DNA from: a virus
Virus record (IMG/VR): IMGVR_UViG_3300020160_000032
Location: 1-31,185 of that record
DNA length: 31,185 nt
Direction: 5' to 3' (one strand)
The notes under the pieces are model-generated. The model had not been told where the DNA came from, searched no databases, and was given only the letters and a program-made list of their open reading frames with translations. Shown in pieces: positions 1 to 7,975 of this stretch. The position numbers were made by a program, and so were the translations under genes. Every line of letters starts with the position of its first letter. Position 1 is the stretch's first letter.

Positions 1-1089
1 GGTACAGGTGCAGCATCTCAGATGGTTGAGCAAAAAGCACCTGAGCAAGAAGAGCCTGAATACAGTAAGGGCGGATCAATTGCCAAGATGGCGGCACTAG
101 CTAAGCTCAAGCAGATGAGAGGCGAAATGGCTCCTCGAGCAGAAGCTGTCAAAGCTTTGATTGCTAGGGACGAAAACAGATACCTACGAGATGTTGCCCC
201 TAACTCCCTGACCAATCCTGAGATTGAGGCTGAGATAGCTCGTATGGCGGCTAAAGCTCCGATGATCATGAAGCCTAGCGCATTGACTGAGCTGAGAAAG
301 ATTGTTGAGCAAGAGAAGGGTGGCTACGGCTCAAGGCGTCTAGAACGTGCTGCTGACGAGATCCCTAATCTTGAGAATCTATATAACGAACGAGCATTAA
401 AAGATGTGTTTACTGGCGACAACGCTAGAGCCTTGATGACTATGAACCCTGCGGACTTTGAGGAGTATGCGGCTCGGTTGTCACCAAGAAATATATCTGT
501 GCCAGGGTTCAATGGCGACAAGCAACGTCAATCAACAGAAGACTATGTGAAGTATCTGACAAGTCTTAATCGGTTTGATGATGTGCCATTTTTGCTGATC
601 AACAAAGAAGAGCAAGGTTTGCCTTTGATGCCTTTTATCTCTGGTCATGAGGGTCGCCATCGCAATCGGTCTTTGGTCAAGAGAGGTGAACAGACAGGAT
701 TAGTGCAGTTGTTGCCTAGAGCTGAGTTGCGTGAGCCATTCCCCCGTCGCTCTCAACAGGAGTACATTGAGGCACTCAAGGAAGAGATGGAGATGACAGG
801 CAACAAGGTCAAGCCTGAGTCATACTTTGACGACTCATTGCCTAAAAACTTGTTTATTGAGCGCCCTCCAATCAAACTGCCTGACATCTATGCCAAAGGT
901 GGATCAGTCAAACAGCAAGTTAAAAAGGCTGATGGTGGTGCAATAAATTATGATACAGCACCCGATATGAATGATGGAGGGCGTATCATTCAGGGTGCTC
1001 CATTTAAACGTGGAGGTAAAGTCAACATGACTGCCAACCGCGATACCATGTTTTTGGAACTGAGCAACAAGAAGCTCAAAAGGAAATAA
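1..1089 (+). CDS. 3' part of phage protein with ParB-like HEGRHR motif and KGGS motifs
   Basis: The reading frame is open from the first base, so the gene is probably cut by the window edge; the first in-frame ATG is at 22 (355 residues from there). A central segment, around residues 205-235, reads FISGHEGRHRNRSL, then KRG and a hydrophobic strand. That resembles the Gx(E/H)RxxA signature of ParB/sulfiredoxin-fold domains, and similar HEGRHR segments occur in large multi-domain proteins of environmental phages. Both ends carry short glycine motifs: KGGSI near the N-terminus, and KGGSV, DGGAI, DGGRI and RGGKV in the last 60 residues. The same motif type recurs in other head-region proteins here. 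The gene ends 3 bases before the portal start, so it is probably co-transcribed and may be a virion or internal protein. The function is unknown; the ParB-like reading rests on one motif. Confidence 0.75.
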   Translation, partial: GTGAASQMVEQKAPEQEEPEYSKGGSIAKMAALAKLKQMRGEMAPRAEAVKALIARDENRYLRDVAPNSLTNPEIEAEIARMAAKAPMIMKPSALTELRKIVEQEKGGYGSRRLERAADEIPNLENLYNERALKDVFTGDNARALMTMNPADFEEYAARLSPRNISVPGFNGDKQRQSTEDYVKYLTSLNRFDDVPFLLINKEEQGLPLMPFISGHEGRHRNRSLVKRGEQTGLVQLLPRAELREPFPRRSQQEYIEALKEEMEMTGNKVKPESYFDDSLPKNLFIERPPIKLPDIYAKGGSVKQQVKKADGGAINYDTAPDMNDGGRIIQGAPFKRGGKVNMTANRDTMFLELSNKKLKRK

Positions 1090-1092
1090 GCT

Positions 1093-3642
1093 ATGGCGAC
1101 ACAATTCCCGCAAGACCCTAACGCTGGTCGTTTTATAGATGGTCTGAGTGACCAGCAAGCCAGTGATGATGAGGGCATGGAGTTTGAGATGCCGACTGAT
1201 GATGCTGATGTTGAGGAGCTTCCTGATGGCTCAGCAATTGTCCGCATGGAGACTACTGGCCCCATGGAGGATGAAGACTTCTATGCCAACTTGGCAGAAG
1301 AGATTGACCCCTATGACCTGAACAAGATTGCTCTGCGCTACATGGACTTGGTCGAGAACGACAAGAAGTCCCGTGAAGAGCGAGACAAGAAGTATGAAGA
1401 GGGTTTGAAGCGCACAGGCATGGGCAATGATGCTCCTGGTGGCGCAACCTTCATGGGTGCATCTAAGGTAGTTCACCCCGCCATGGCTGAAGCCTGTGTG
1501 GACTTTGCCTCTCGGGCTATCAAAGAGATGTTCCCACCTGACGGCCCCACTCGCACCAAGATCTTGGGCGATGTGGATGAAGCCAAGATCCAGAAGGCTG
1601 AGCGCAAGCGCGACTACATGAACTGGCAGTTGACCGAGCAGATTGAAGAGTTCCGTGATGAACAAGAACAACTGCTGACTCAGCTCCCCTTGGGTGGCTC
1701 GCAGTACATGAAGCTCTGGTATGACGAGAAGAAGAAGCGTCCCTGTGCTGAGTTCATGCCCATCGACAACATCCTGCTACCCTTTGCCGCGGCTAACTTC
1801 TACACAGCCCAACGCGTCACCGAGATGCAGACCATTACTGAGTGGGAGTTCAAGAACCGCATCCGCTCAGGTCTGTACCGAGACATCGACCTGATCCGTG
1901 TGTCTGCTGAACCAGAGGAAACCCACTCTGAGAAGGCGAACAACAAGATTGAAGGCCGCAAGTGGGAAGACAATGAAGATGGTCTTCGCAAGGTCTACCA
2001 CATCTACACATGGTTGGAGCTCGAAGATGATCCTCTGACCAATGGCGAGTCTGCTCCTTACATCTTGATGGTTGATGAGCATGAAAATGAGTGCGTTGGC
2101 TTGTACCGCAATTGGGAAGAGGGCGATGAGACTCAGACCAAGCTTGATTGGCTAGTCGAGTTCAAGTTCATTCCTTGGCGTGGTGCATATGCTATCGGTC
2201 TGCCACAACTGATTGGAGGGCTTTCAGCAGCCCTTACAGGCTCTTTGAGAGCTTTGTTGGACTCTGCCCATATCAACAATGCAGCGACCATGCTAAAGCT
2301 CAAGGGAGCGAAGATCTCTGGACAATCCCAACAGGTTGATGTGACACAGGTCTGTGAGATCGAAGGCGCTCCTGGTGTCGATGACATCCGCAAGATCGCC
2401 ATGCCTATGCCATTTAACCCACCTTCACCAGTGCTATTTCAGCTTCTAGGATGGCTAGACAGTGCGGCTAAGGGGGTAGTGACCACCGCAGAGGAAAAGA
2501 TCGCTGACGTGAACTCCAACACCCCTGTTGGTACAACTCAGGCTTTGATTGAGCAAGGTGCGGCAGTATTCTCTGCCATTCACTCACGCCTCCATGACAG
2601 CCAGGGCCGCGTCTTGAAGATTCTTGGTCGCTTGAATCGATGGTATTTGGATGAGCAACGCAAGGGTGAAGTGGTTGCTGACCTTGAAATCCGCAAAGAA
2701 GACTTTGCATCTAACACCGATGTGATCCCTGTATCTGACCCACACATCTTCTCTGAGACCCAGCGTATGGCTCAGAGTCAGGCGGTGATGCAGATCATGG
2801 AGAAGAACCCTGACCTGTTTAATCGCAAGGTGGTGATAGAGCGGTTCTTGAAGCAGATCAAGGTTCCTGGCATCAATGAGTTGATGATTGATGTGCCTTC
2901 TCCTGAGAAGCGAGATGCCGCCAATGAGAATGTCGCCATGATGCTCGGTCAAGCAGCCTTTGCCTATATGGAGCAAGACCACTTGTCCCACATCCAAAGC
3001 CACTTGGAGTTCTACCAAGACCCGATCTTTGGCTCAAACCCCACAATTCAGCCGATCATCCTCCCTCACATGATGGAGCATATCAAGCAACACTTATCTT
3101 TGTGGTATCTGAACCGCATGAATGGCTATGTAACCAAGTCTCTGGGCCGTAGACCTACCGACTATGACGATCCGAAGATCACTCCTATGGCAGACAAGCT
3201 CTATGCTGGTGCTTCTCAGAACGTCACGCTCGACACATCCAAGGTTTTTGCCAAGGTTGTGCCGATCATGCAGAAGATGGCTCAGCAATTACAGCAGTTG
3301 AAGCAACAACAGACCCCTCCAATGACACCAGAGGCTCAGGTTTTGCTCCAAACAAGCATGGCAGAGACCCAACGACTGACAGCCAAAGACCAAGCAGACA
3401 TCCAATTGCAGGGTCAGAAGCTCCAAAACCAACAACAACTCGACGTTGCCAAGCTCGAACAGAGCCAACAACAGTTCGATGGCGAACAACAGCTCAAAGC
3501 CGCGATGGAAACAGAGAAAAACCTCACGCAAGAGCGCATAGAGTCTGCAAGGTTGACGCGAGACGCGGCAAAACTGCAACAAGAGCAGGTAAAAACTGCA
3601 TCCATGCTTCAAAACGAAGCTCAATCTTACTTAGGAGGCTGA
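1093..3642 (+). CDS. Portal protein (podovirus-type, 849 aa)
   Basis: This is the dodecameric ring through which DNA enters and leaves the capsid. The acidic N-terminus (residues 15-60) is followed by a helical stretch and a conserved GASKVVHP segment at about 119-129, typical of large P22-like and related environmental-phage portals. The body continues through residues 130-700 with a clip/stem-like region. The last 120 residues (from about 729) are very rich in Gln, Leu and Ala and predicted helical (QQLQQLKQQQ, then many Q/K/E heptads). That recalls the long C-terminal helical barrel of the P22 portal. The length is far above siphovirus portals and suits a podovirus. An AAGGAAA Shine-Dalgarno lies upstream, partly inside the preceding gene. 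The position ahead of chaperonin, scaffold and capsid genes supports the call. Confidence 0.9.
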   Translation: MATQFPQDPNAGRFIDGLSDQQASDDEGMEFEMPTDDADVEELPDGSAIVRMETTGPMEDEDFYANLAEEIDPYDLNKIALRYMDLVENDKKSREERDKKYEEGLKRTGMGNDAPGGATFMGASKVVHPAMAEACVDFASRAIKEMFPPDGPTRTKILGDVDEAKIQKAERKRDYMNWQLTEQIEEFRDEQEQLLTQLPLGGSQYMKLWYDEKKKRPCAEFMPIDNILLPFAAANFYTAQRVTEMQTITEWEFKNRIRSGLYRDIDLIRVSAEPEETHSEKANNKIEGRKWEDNEDGLRKVYHIYTWLELEDDPLTNGESAPYILMVDEHENECVGLYRNWEEGDETQTKLDWLVEFKFIPWRGAYAIGLPQLIGGLSAALTGSLRALLDSAHINNAATMLKLKGAKISGQSQQVDVTQVCEIEGAPGVDDIRKIAMPMPFNPPSPVLFQLLGWLDSAAKGVVTTAEEKIADVNSNTPVGTTQALIEQGAAVFSAIHSRLHDSQGRVLKILGRLNRWYLDEQRKGEVVADLEIRKEDFASNTDVIPVSDPHIFSETQRMAQSQAVMQIMEKNPDLFNRKVVIERFLKQIKVPGINELMIDVPSPEKRDAANENVAMMLGQAAFAYMEQDHLSHIQSHLEFYQDPIFGSNPTIQPIILPHMMEHIKQHLSLWYLNRMNGYVTKSLGRRPTDYDDPKITPMADKLYAGASQNVTLDTSKVFAKVVPIMQKMAQQLQQLKQQQTPPMTPEAQVLLQTSMAETQRLTAKDQADIQLQGQKLQNQQQLDVAKLEQSQQQFDGEQQLKAAMETEKNLTQERIESARLTRDAAKLQQEQVKTASMLQNEAQSYLGG

Positions 3643-3643
3643 A

Positions 3644-3799
3644 ATGGCTACATCTAACCCTTACCACAACGAAGCAGTGCCAATGCACAAGCGTATTGCC
3701 GCAGGCGAGAAGCTTGATGGCACATCTTTGAAGTCATCTGGCGGCTCTCAGCCCGCTAAAAAACAAGGAGGCGCTCTATCGCAAGCTAAAAAGAAATAA
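3644..3799 (+). CDS. Small Lys/Gly-rich head-region protein (51 aa)
   Basis: This short frame starts with ATG directly after the portal stop. A strong AGGAGG at 3633-3638 sits five bases upstream of the start, inside the last codons of the portal gene. The product begins MATSNPYHNEAVPMHKRIAAG and ends in a basic tail with SGGS, QGGAL and KKK. No domain is recognised. The Gly-Gly/basic pattern resembles, in short form, the glycine motifs of the genes at 1-1089 and 7976-9001. The excellent ribosome site and tight fit between two genes make it very likely real. It could be a minor head or internal virion protein, but the function is unknown. Confidence 0.8.
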   Translation: MATSNPYHNEAVPMHKRIAAGEKLDGTSLKSSGGSQPAKKQGGALSQAKKK

Positions 3800-3801
3800 T
3801 T

Positions 3802-3990
3802 ATGTTCTCAGTAAGAGATCTGATCGGTGCGTTAGAGGTACGGATGGCTGAAATACGCCTCTCGTTAGCGTTGGGAAACGCTGTCAATATCGAATCCTAC
3901 CAACGCATGGTCGGGCAGTACCAAGGTTTACAAGATACCTTGGACATCATTAACAATATGTTAAAGAAAGAAGAAGAAGATGAGCGATAA
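3802..3990 (+). CDS. Small conserved helical phage protein (62 aa)
   Basis: The product is a single, probably all-helical polypeptide: a segment RDLIGALEVRMAEIRLSLA, then SYQRMVGQYQGLQDTLDIIN and a charged KKEEEDER end. Proteins of this kind recur between portal and scaffold in related environmental phages, without a known role. The start codon is two bases after the previous stop. No good Shine-Dalgarno is visible, so translation is probably coupled to the strongly initiated gene upstream. Its end overlaps the next gene by 11 bases. I infer a small assembly or scaffold-associated helper only from position. Confidence 0.75.
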   Translation: MFSVRDLIGALEVRMAEIRLSLALGNAVNIESYQRMVGQYQGLQDTLDIINNMLKKEEEDER

Positions 3991-4414
3991 CCCGGAAGTG
4001 TTGGAAAACGCTGAAGTTAAGTGGGCATTCCCCGCTGTGAATCCCGGTGCTAAGCCTCTTGGTGGTCGAATTTTGGTGCAATTACGTCGCACAAAGCAGA
4101 AAACGACAAGCGCAGGGATCATTTTGGTCGAAGAGACCAAAGAGACCGAGAAGTGGAACAACATGGTGGCGAAAGTCATTGAGATTGGCCCTCTCGCATT
4201 CAAAAACCGTGAAACCATGCAAGGCTGGCCTGAAGGCTCGTGGTGCGAGGTTGGTGATTACATCCGAGTCCCTAAATGGGGCGGAGATCGATGGGAAGTT
4301 AAGGTTCAAGGACAGGATGATCATGAAGATCCAGCCTTGTTCATGATTCTGAACGACCACGAAGTCATTGCCAAAGTCATTGGTGATCCCCTAGCTATGA
4401 AAGCATTCTTATGA
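3980..4414 (+). CDS. GroES-like co-chaperonin (144 aa)
   Basis: The product has the order of elements of the chaperonin-10 fold: PLGGRILVQL (residues 26-35) as the first strands, then a flexible loop TTSAGIILVEETKET (42-56). SAGIIL there corresponds to the SAGGIVL hydrophobic tripeptide that GroES uses to dock on GroEL. Next come MVAKVIEIGP (62-71), VGDYIRVPKWGG for the later barrel strands, and a closing LNDHEVIAKV. Phage co-chaperonins such as T4 gp31 replace host GroES so that GroEL can fold the capsid protein. The length exceeds the usual 95-110 residues because of short N- and C-terminal extensions and an insert with GQDDHEDP. It starts inside the preceding gene and ends with an ATGA overlap with the scaffold gene, tying it to capsid assembly. 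GroEL binding itself is inferred. Confidence 0.82.
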   Translation: MSDNPEVLENAEVKWAFPAVNPGAKPLGGRILVQLRRTKQKTTSAGIILVEETKETEKWNNMVAKVIEIGPLAFKNRETMQGWPEGSWCEVGDYIRVPKWGGDRWEVKVQGQDDHEDPALFMILNDHEVIAKVIGDPLAMKAFL

Positions 4415-5364
4415 CCACAGAAAACGAACTTGAAAATATAGTAGTCACGGAAGAAGCTGACGGTTCAGCCGTTATTGACCTTCCTGACAGTATTGAATCC
4501 CCTGATGACCAAGATGATGACCGGAATATGGCGTCTGGTGGCTCTTCTGATGGTGATGACGATGTCGCCCCTGAAGATGAGACCGAATACCAACGCGCCA
4601 GACGCGAGAAGCGCAGGGCTAAGCGAGAACTAGCCAAGAAGACAGGCGTAGAGAAGGACATGAAACTCCAACTCTTGGAACGCAAGAACCAAGAACTGAT
4701 GGAGCGTTTGTCTGTGGTGGAGCGCAAGACGCACTCTGCTGACTTAGCCCGAATTGACAAGGCTATTGAAGACCAGGAACTTCGCTTGCAGTATGCCAAG
4801 ATGAAGATTGCTGAGGCGGCAAGTGCCGCTGATGGTCATGCCATGACAGAAGCTCAGGAGATCATGTATGACGCCCGCCGTCAGATGGAAGCCCTGACCA
4901 ATGTCAAAAAGGCGGCTGTTGAGCCTCGCAAAGCCCAAGGAAATGTCCCAGATCCTCGCCTACAACGCTTGGCAGCGAACTGGATGGAACGAAATGAGTG
5001 GTATGACCCGAACGGTCGGGATACCGATTCCAAGATTGCAAAGCAGATTGATGAGGCTCTCGTAGCGGAAGGTTGGAACCCAACTGAATCCGATTATTGG
5101 GAAGAACTTGACAATCGCTTGCATAAGTACTTGCCACACAAGTACAATGACACCACGGACGTACGTTCGTCTACTAAGAGACCAAGGAGTGTTGTAACAA
5201 GTTCTGGTCGCGAAAGCGTCAACGGAAGCACCAACAGGAACACATTTGTTTTGAAACCAGAACAAGTTCGTGCCATGAAGGATGCTGGCTTTTGGGATGA
5301 TCCCGAGAAGCGATCCAAGATGATCAAGCGATATGCGCAAGAAGCTAGAAACAACTCTTACTAA
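4411..5364 (+). CDS. Capsid scaffolding protein (317 aa)
   Basis: The layout is that of a podovirus scaffold. There is a very acidic N-terminal region with Asp/Glu/Ser runs (residues 1-55), then a strongly charged coiled coil (about 60-135, beginning RARREKRRAKRELAKK). A conserved central module follows with ANWMERNEWYDP and AEGWNPTESDYWEELDNRL (about 185-240), then a linker rich in Ser, Thr and Arg. It ends in a helix-turn-helix-like tail with LKPEQVRAMKDAGFWDDPEKR, where scaffolds usually bind the coat protein. The ATG overlaps the GroES-like stop (ATGA), so translation is probably coupled. The place between portal and capsid genes agrees. No protease is seen nearby, so removal of the scaffold may be by exit rather than cleavage; that is inference. 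Confidence 0.82.
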   Translation: MTTENELENIVVTEEADGSAVIDLPDSIESPDDQDDDRNMASGGSSDGDDDVAPEDETEYQRARREKRRAKRELAKKTGVEKDMKLQLLERKNQELMERLSVVERKTHSADLARIDKAIEDQELRLQYAKMKIAEAASAADGHAMTEAQEIMYDARRQMEALTNVKKAAVEPRKAQGNVPDPRLQRLAANWMERNEWYDPNGRDTDSKIAKQIDEALVAEGWNPTESDYWEELDNRLHKYLPHKYNDTTDVRSSTKRPRSVVTSSGRESVNGSTNRNTFVLKPEQVRAMKDAGFWDDPEKRSKMIKRYAQEARNNSY

Positions 5365-5374
5365 GGAAACAAGT

Positions 5375-5926
5375 ATGACCGAATCACGTTTGAAAAAATC
5401 TCTGAACGCAGGTGGACGCAATGATCGCGCAAGCGAGGATGCTAGTCGCGCCTCTCCAGAAACAAAGTTCGTAAGCTCACAGGAACGTCGAAAGATGTGG
5501 AGTGATGAATGGAACCAATCAGCACTGCCAAAAGTCCCGCCGATGCCCGGCTGGCACCTTATCTGGCTTTCAACCACCAACGCATACGACACCATTGATA
5601 AAAGGGTGCGACTTGGCTACATTCCCGTGAGAGCGGACGAAATGGCTGGGTTCGACAACTACAAAGTCAAGGCTGGCGAGCACGTTGGATACATATCATG
5701 CAACGAGATGTTGCTGTTCAAATTGCCCATGGATGTCTACCAAGACGTTATGGCGCAACTGCACTACGAAGCTCCCATGGAAGAAGCGGACAAAGTCCGT
5801 GTACAACTTGAGAATCTTCAAGGTCAGCGTGACAGCAGTGGCAAGTCGCTGGTACGAGTTGAAGGCGATGGTATGGGCAGGTTTGACCAATCTCAACCTA
5901 ATCGTGCCCCCATTTTTGAGGGCTAA
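5375..5926 (+). CDS. Conserved phage protein of unknown function between scaffold and capsid (183 aa)
   Basis: I chose the ATG at 5375 because AAGGAAA lies seven bases upstream and it follows the scaffold stop; an in-frame ATG at 5333 would overlap that gene. Residues 1-45 are polar and probably disordered. The conserved core begins PPMPGWHLIWLSTTNAYDTI, then RLGYIPVRADE, GEHVGYISCNEMLLFKLP and a helix VYQDVMAQLHYEAP. This core is recurrent in environmental podovirus-like genomes at the same place, but I know no assigned function. It lacks membrane segments or an evident catalytic motif. A minor head or head-completion role is possible from its position only. Confidence 0.8.
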   Translation: MTESRLKKSLNAGGRNDRASEDASRASPETKFVSSQERRKMWSDEWNQSALPKVPPMPGWHLIWLSTTNAYDTIDKRVRLGYIPVRADEMAGFDNYKVKAGEHVGYISCNEMLLFKLPMDVYQDVMAQLHYEAPMEEADKVRVQLENLQGQRDSSGKSLVRVEGDGMGRFDQSQPNRAPIFEG

Positions 5927-5944
5927 CTTCAAAGGAGTAAGACT

Positions 5945-6535
5945 ATGTCTGCTACAAATGCTCCGTTCGGTTTGCGTCCTGCGTTCCACCCTTCTGGTCT
6001 GGATCGCGCTCAGGCGTTAGCTGACGGTATCGTCTCTGCGTATAACGCAAACATCTTAAAGGGTCAACCCGTTAAGATGGCTACAACTGGTGTTATTCAA
6101 GCCGCAGCCGCTGGTGATGCGTTCCTTGGTGCCTTCTCAGGCGTCGAGTGGACTGACACTACTGGTCGTCGTCGCGTGTCTAACTACTGGCCTGCAAACA
6201 CCGCCTATCAAACAGGCTCTTGCATTGCCTACTACTACGATGATCCAAACATCGTTTATGAAATCCAAGGCGATGGTTCTATGACCCAGAACATGGTTGG
6301 TGCAGAGAGCGATCTCAGCGCAACCACAGATGGTTCTACAACCACTGGTTTGTCTCAATGCACTATCAGCACCTCGGTTGTTGCCGCTGGTTCTGGTGCT
6401 CAGATGCGAATCATCAATCTCGCTCCGTACCCCGGCAATGCTTGGGGAGACTCTTTCACTATCGTTCGCGCAACTGTGGCTAAGCATCAATATGTCCAGA
6501 TCGCATCCGGTGGTGGTTACCCCGTAGCTATCTAA
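5945..6535 (+). CDS. Putative capsid decoration or minor head protein (196 aa)
   Basis: The product starts SATNAPFGLRPAFHPSGLDR and continues with a small-residue-rich beta pattern: KGQPVKMATTGVIQAAAAGDAFLGAFSG, RRRVSNYWPA, then repeated Thr/Ser/Gly strands to GGGYPVAI. Proteins with the NAPFGLRP start lie next to the capsid gene in many environmental phages and are usually regarded as structural. AAGGAGT lies eight bases before the ATG, a strong site fitting high expression. The major capsid gene follows 16 bases later. No enzymatic motif is seen. Capsid decoration is the best guess from fold type and neighbours, not from a family with proven function. Confidence 0.75.
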   Translation: MSATNAPFGLRPAFHPSGLDRAQALADGIVSAYNANILKGQPVKMATTGVIQAAAAGDAFLGAFSGVEWTDTTGRRRVSNYWPANTAYQTGSCIAYYYDDPNIVYEIQGDGSMTQNMVGAESDLSATTDGSTTTGLSQCTISTSVVAAGSGAQMRIINLAPYPGNAWGDSFTIVRATVAKHQYVQIASGGGYPVAI

Positions 6536-6551
6536 TAGGAGGACATGAACC

Positions 6552-7469
6552 ATGGCCGCTCCAATGCGCAGTACCGACTTTCGTAGCATCGTCGAACCTA
6601 TCTTGAATGAATGTTTCGACGGTGTATACGACCAACGTGCCGATGAATGGTCTCGTGTTTTCACGGAACAAGAAGGCATTCCCCGCAACTACCACGAAGA
6701 ACCCGTTCTGTACGGTTTCGGTGCAGCTCCTCAGCTTCCTGATGGCACTCCTGTGTCCTATCAGCAAGGTGGCGTTCTGTTCTTGAAACGCTACGTGTAC
6801 AGTGTGTACGGTTTGGCATTTGCTTTGACCAAAGTTTTGGTTGAAGACGGTGACCACATCCGTATTGGTCAAGTGTACGCACGTCACTTGGCTCAGTCAT
6901 TGATTGAGACCAAAGAGACTTTGTCTGCTAACGTGTTGAACAATGCCTTCACTGGTGGTGCTTCAGCAGGTGGCGACGGCGTTGCTTTGATCGCCACTAA
7001 TCACCCAATCGTGAACGGTACATTCAGCAACCAATTGGCTACAGCCGCCAATCTGTCACAGACATCTCTCGAACAGATGTTGATCCAGATTCGTCAAGCT
7101 GTGGACAACAACGGTAAGAAGATTCGTCTGGTTCCCCGCCAATTGGTGGTCGCTCCTGGCAATGTCTTCCAAGCTGAAGTTCTCTTGAAATCCGTCTTGC
7201 GTGCTGGTAACGCAAACAATGACATCAACCCTGTCAAGTCCATCGGTTTGTTGGATGAAGGCGCGGCTGTTTTGTCACGTTTGACCAATGCATCGTCATG
7301 GTGGGTACAGACCGACGCTCCAGAAGGCATGAAGCTGATGATGCGTCGTAAGCTCGAGAAGACTATGGAAGGTGACTTCGAGACTGACTCTATGCGCTAC
7401 AAAGCGACAGAGCGTTACGACGTTGGCTTCACTGATCCTCGTGCGATGTACGGCACTGCTGGCGTCTAA
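6552..7469 (+). CDS. Major capsid protein (HK97-like fold, 305 aa)
   Basis: This is the shell subunit. Residues 1-60 (RSTDFRSIVEPILNECFDG, then RNYHEEPVLYGFG) form an N-terminal arm. A long helix region follows (DGDHIRIGQVYARHLAQSL, ETKETLSANVLNNAF), then the characteristic ALIATNHPIVNGTFSNQ and LSQTSLEQMLIQIRQAVDNNGKKI. PRQLVVAPGNVFQAEVLL and a C-terminal RYDVGFTDPRAMYG strand complete it. This order is shared with Mu gpT-like and many environmental HK97-fold coat proteins. The AGGAGG at about 6538-6543 is the strongest type of ribosome site and suits the most abundant virion protein. The start at 6552 was preferred to an out-of-frame ATG at 6545. A GC-rich hairpin follows the stop. Confidence 0.93.
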   Translation: MAAPMRSTDFRSIVEPILNECFDGVYDQRADEWSRVFTEQEGIPRNYHEEPVLYGFGAAPQLPDGTPVSYQQGGVLFLKRYVYSVYGLAFALTKVLVEDGDHIRIGQVYARHLAQSLIETKETLSANVLNNAFTGGASAGGDGVALIATNHPIVNGTFSNQLATAANLSQTSLEQMLIQIRQAVDNNGKKIRLVPRQLVVAPGNVFQAEVLLKSVLRAGNANNDINPVKSIGLLDEGAAVLSRLTNASSWWVQTDAPEGMKLMMRRKLEKTMEGDFETDSMRYKATERYDVGFTDPRAMYGTAGV

Positions 7470-7475
7470 ACCCAA

Positions 7476-7500
7476 GTGGGGGGTTCGCCCCCCGCGTTTC
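7476..7500 (+). terminator. TTCG-loop hairpin after the capsid gene
   Basis: GTGGGGGG, loop TTCG, CCCCCCGC gives an 8-bp stem (one G-T pair) at 7476-7495, starting seven bases after the capsid stop. Only three T residues follow, so it is a weak terminator. It may reduce read-through or protect the 3' end of the capsid message. Confidence 0.6.
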
Positions 7501-7514
7501 AAGGAGAAAAGACA

Positions 7515-7964
7515 ATGGCACAAACCTATTTTGGTTCTACCCTGCGCGCAGGTTCTGGCACATTGACTGACACTACTGATGGCGGTTTCGTCGTCATGAC
7601 TCAGACAACTACTGTCACTACCGCCGCCGCAGGTACTGCTACTAGCGCAACTCTGACTCTCCCTGCTTCTTCACAAATCATCAGCTTTTTTGCTGACATG
7701 GTTGTGGATGAAGTGGTGGGTGCTGGAACCGCTACGACAATCCCTATGACTATCGGCACAGCCGCCGCAGGCACACAATACGTGTCTTCGACTGATGTGT
7801 TTGCTGGTGGTCGTATTGCTTTAACTTTTACAGCCGCACAGTTGCTCGCAATGAGCGATATTGGTACTAATACCTCTGTCGTCGTTACGCTTGACCCTAA
7901 CGGTACGATCGTTACAACTCAAGGTGTTATTCGCCTGACGGTTGTTTACGCTCAGAAAGTTTAA
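7515..7964 (+). CDS. Putative head decoration or fibre-like protein (149 aa)
   Basis: The ATG at 7515 follows AAGGAGA by eight bases; an upstream in-frame GTG at 7476 would run through the hairpin and was rejected. The product is almost entirely small residues in strand-like alternation: YFGSTLRAGSGTLTDTTDGG, VVMTQTTTVTTAAA, ASSQIISFFADMVVDEV, VFAGGRIALTFTAAQLL and a closing VIRLTVVYAQKV. This is the composition of a compact beta-sandwich structural protein. It sits directly after the capsid gene, where decoration or head-fibre proteins often lie. I recognise no named family. A capsid-surface role is inferred from composition, position and the strong ribosome site. Confidence 0.72.
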   Translation: MAQTYFGSTLRAGSGTLTDTTDGGFVVMTQTTTVTTAAAGTATSATLTLPASSQIISFFADMVVDEVVGAGTATTIPMTIGTAAAGTQYVSSTDVFAGGRIALTFTAAQLLAMSDIGTNTSVVVTLDPNGTIVTTQGVIRLTVVYAQKV

Positions 7965-7975
7965 GGAGCACGATC

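Noticed and set aside
2584-3018. Minus-strand frame of 144 codons inside the portal gene
   Set aside because: It is a shadow of a strongly supported + strand gene, with no start signal and low-complexity His/Leu content.
5333-5374. Earlier ATG for the gene ending at 5926
   Set aside because: It would overlap the scaffold gene by 32 bases, and the ATG at 5375 has AAGGAAA at good distance.
7476-7514. GTG start giving an N-terminal extension to the gene ending at 7964
   Set aside because: The extension would translate the GC hairpin; ATG 7515 has AAGGAGA upstream.
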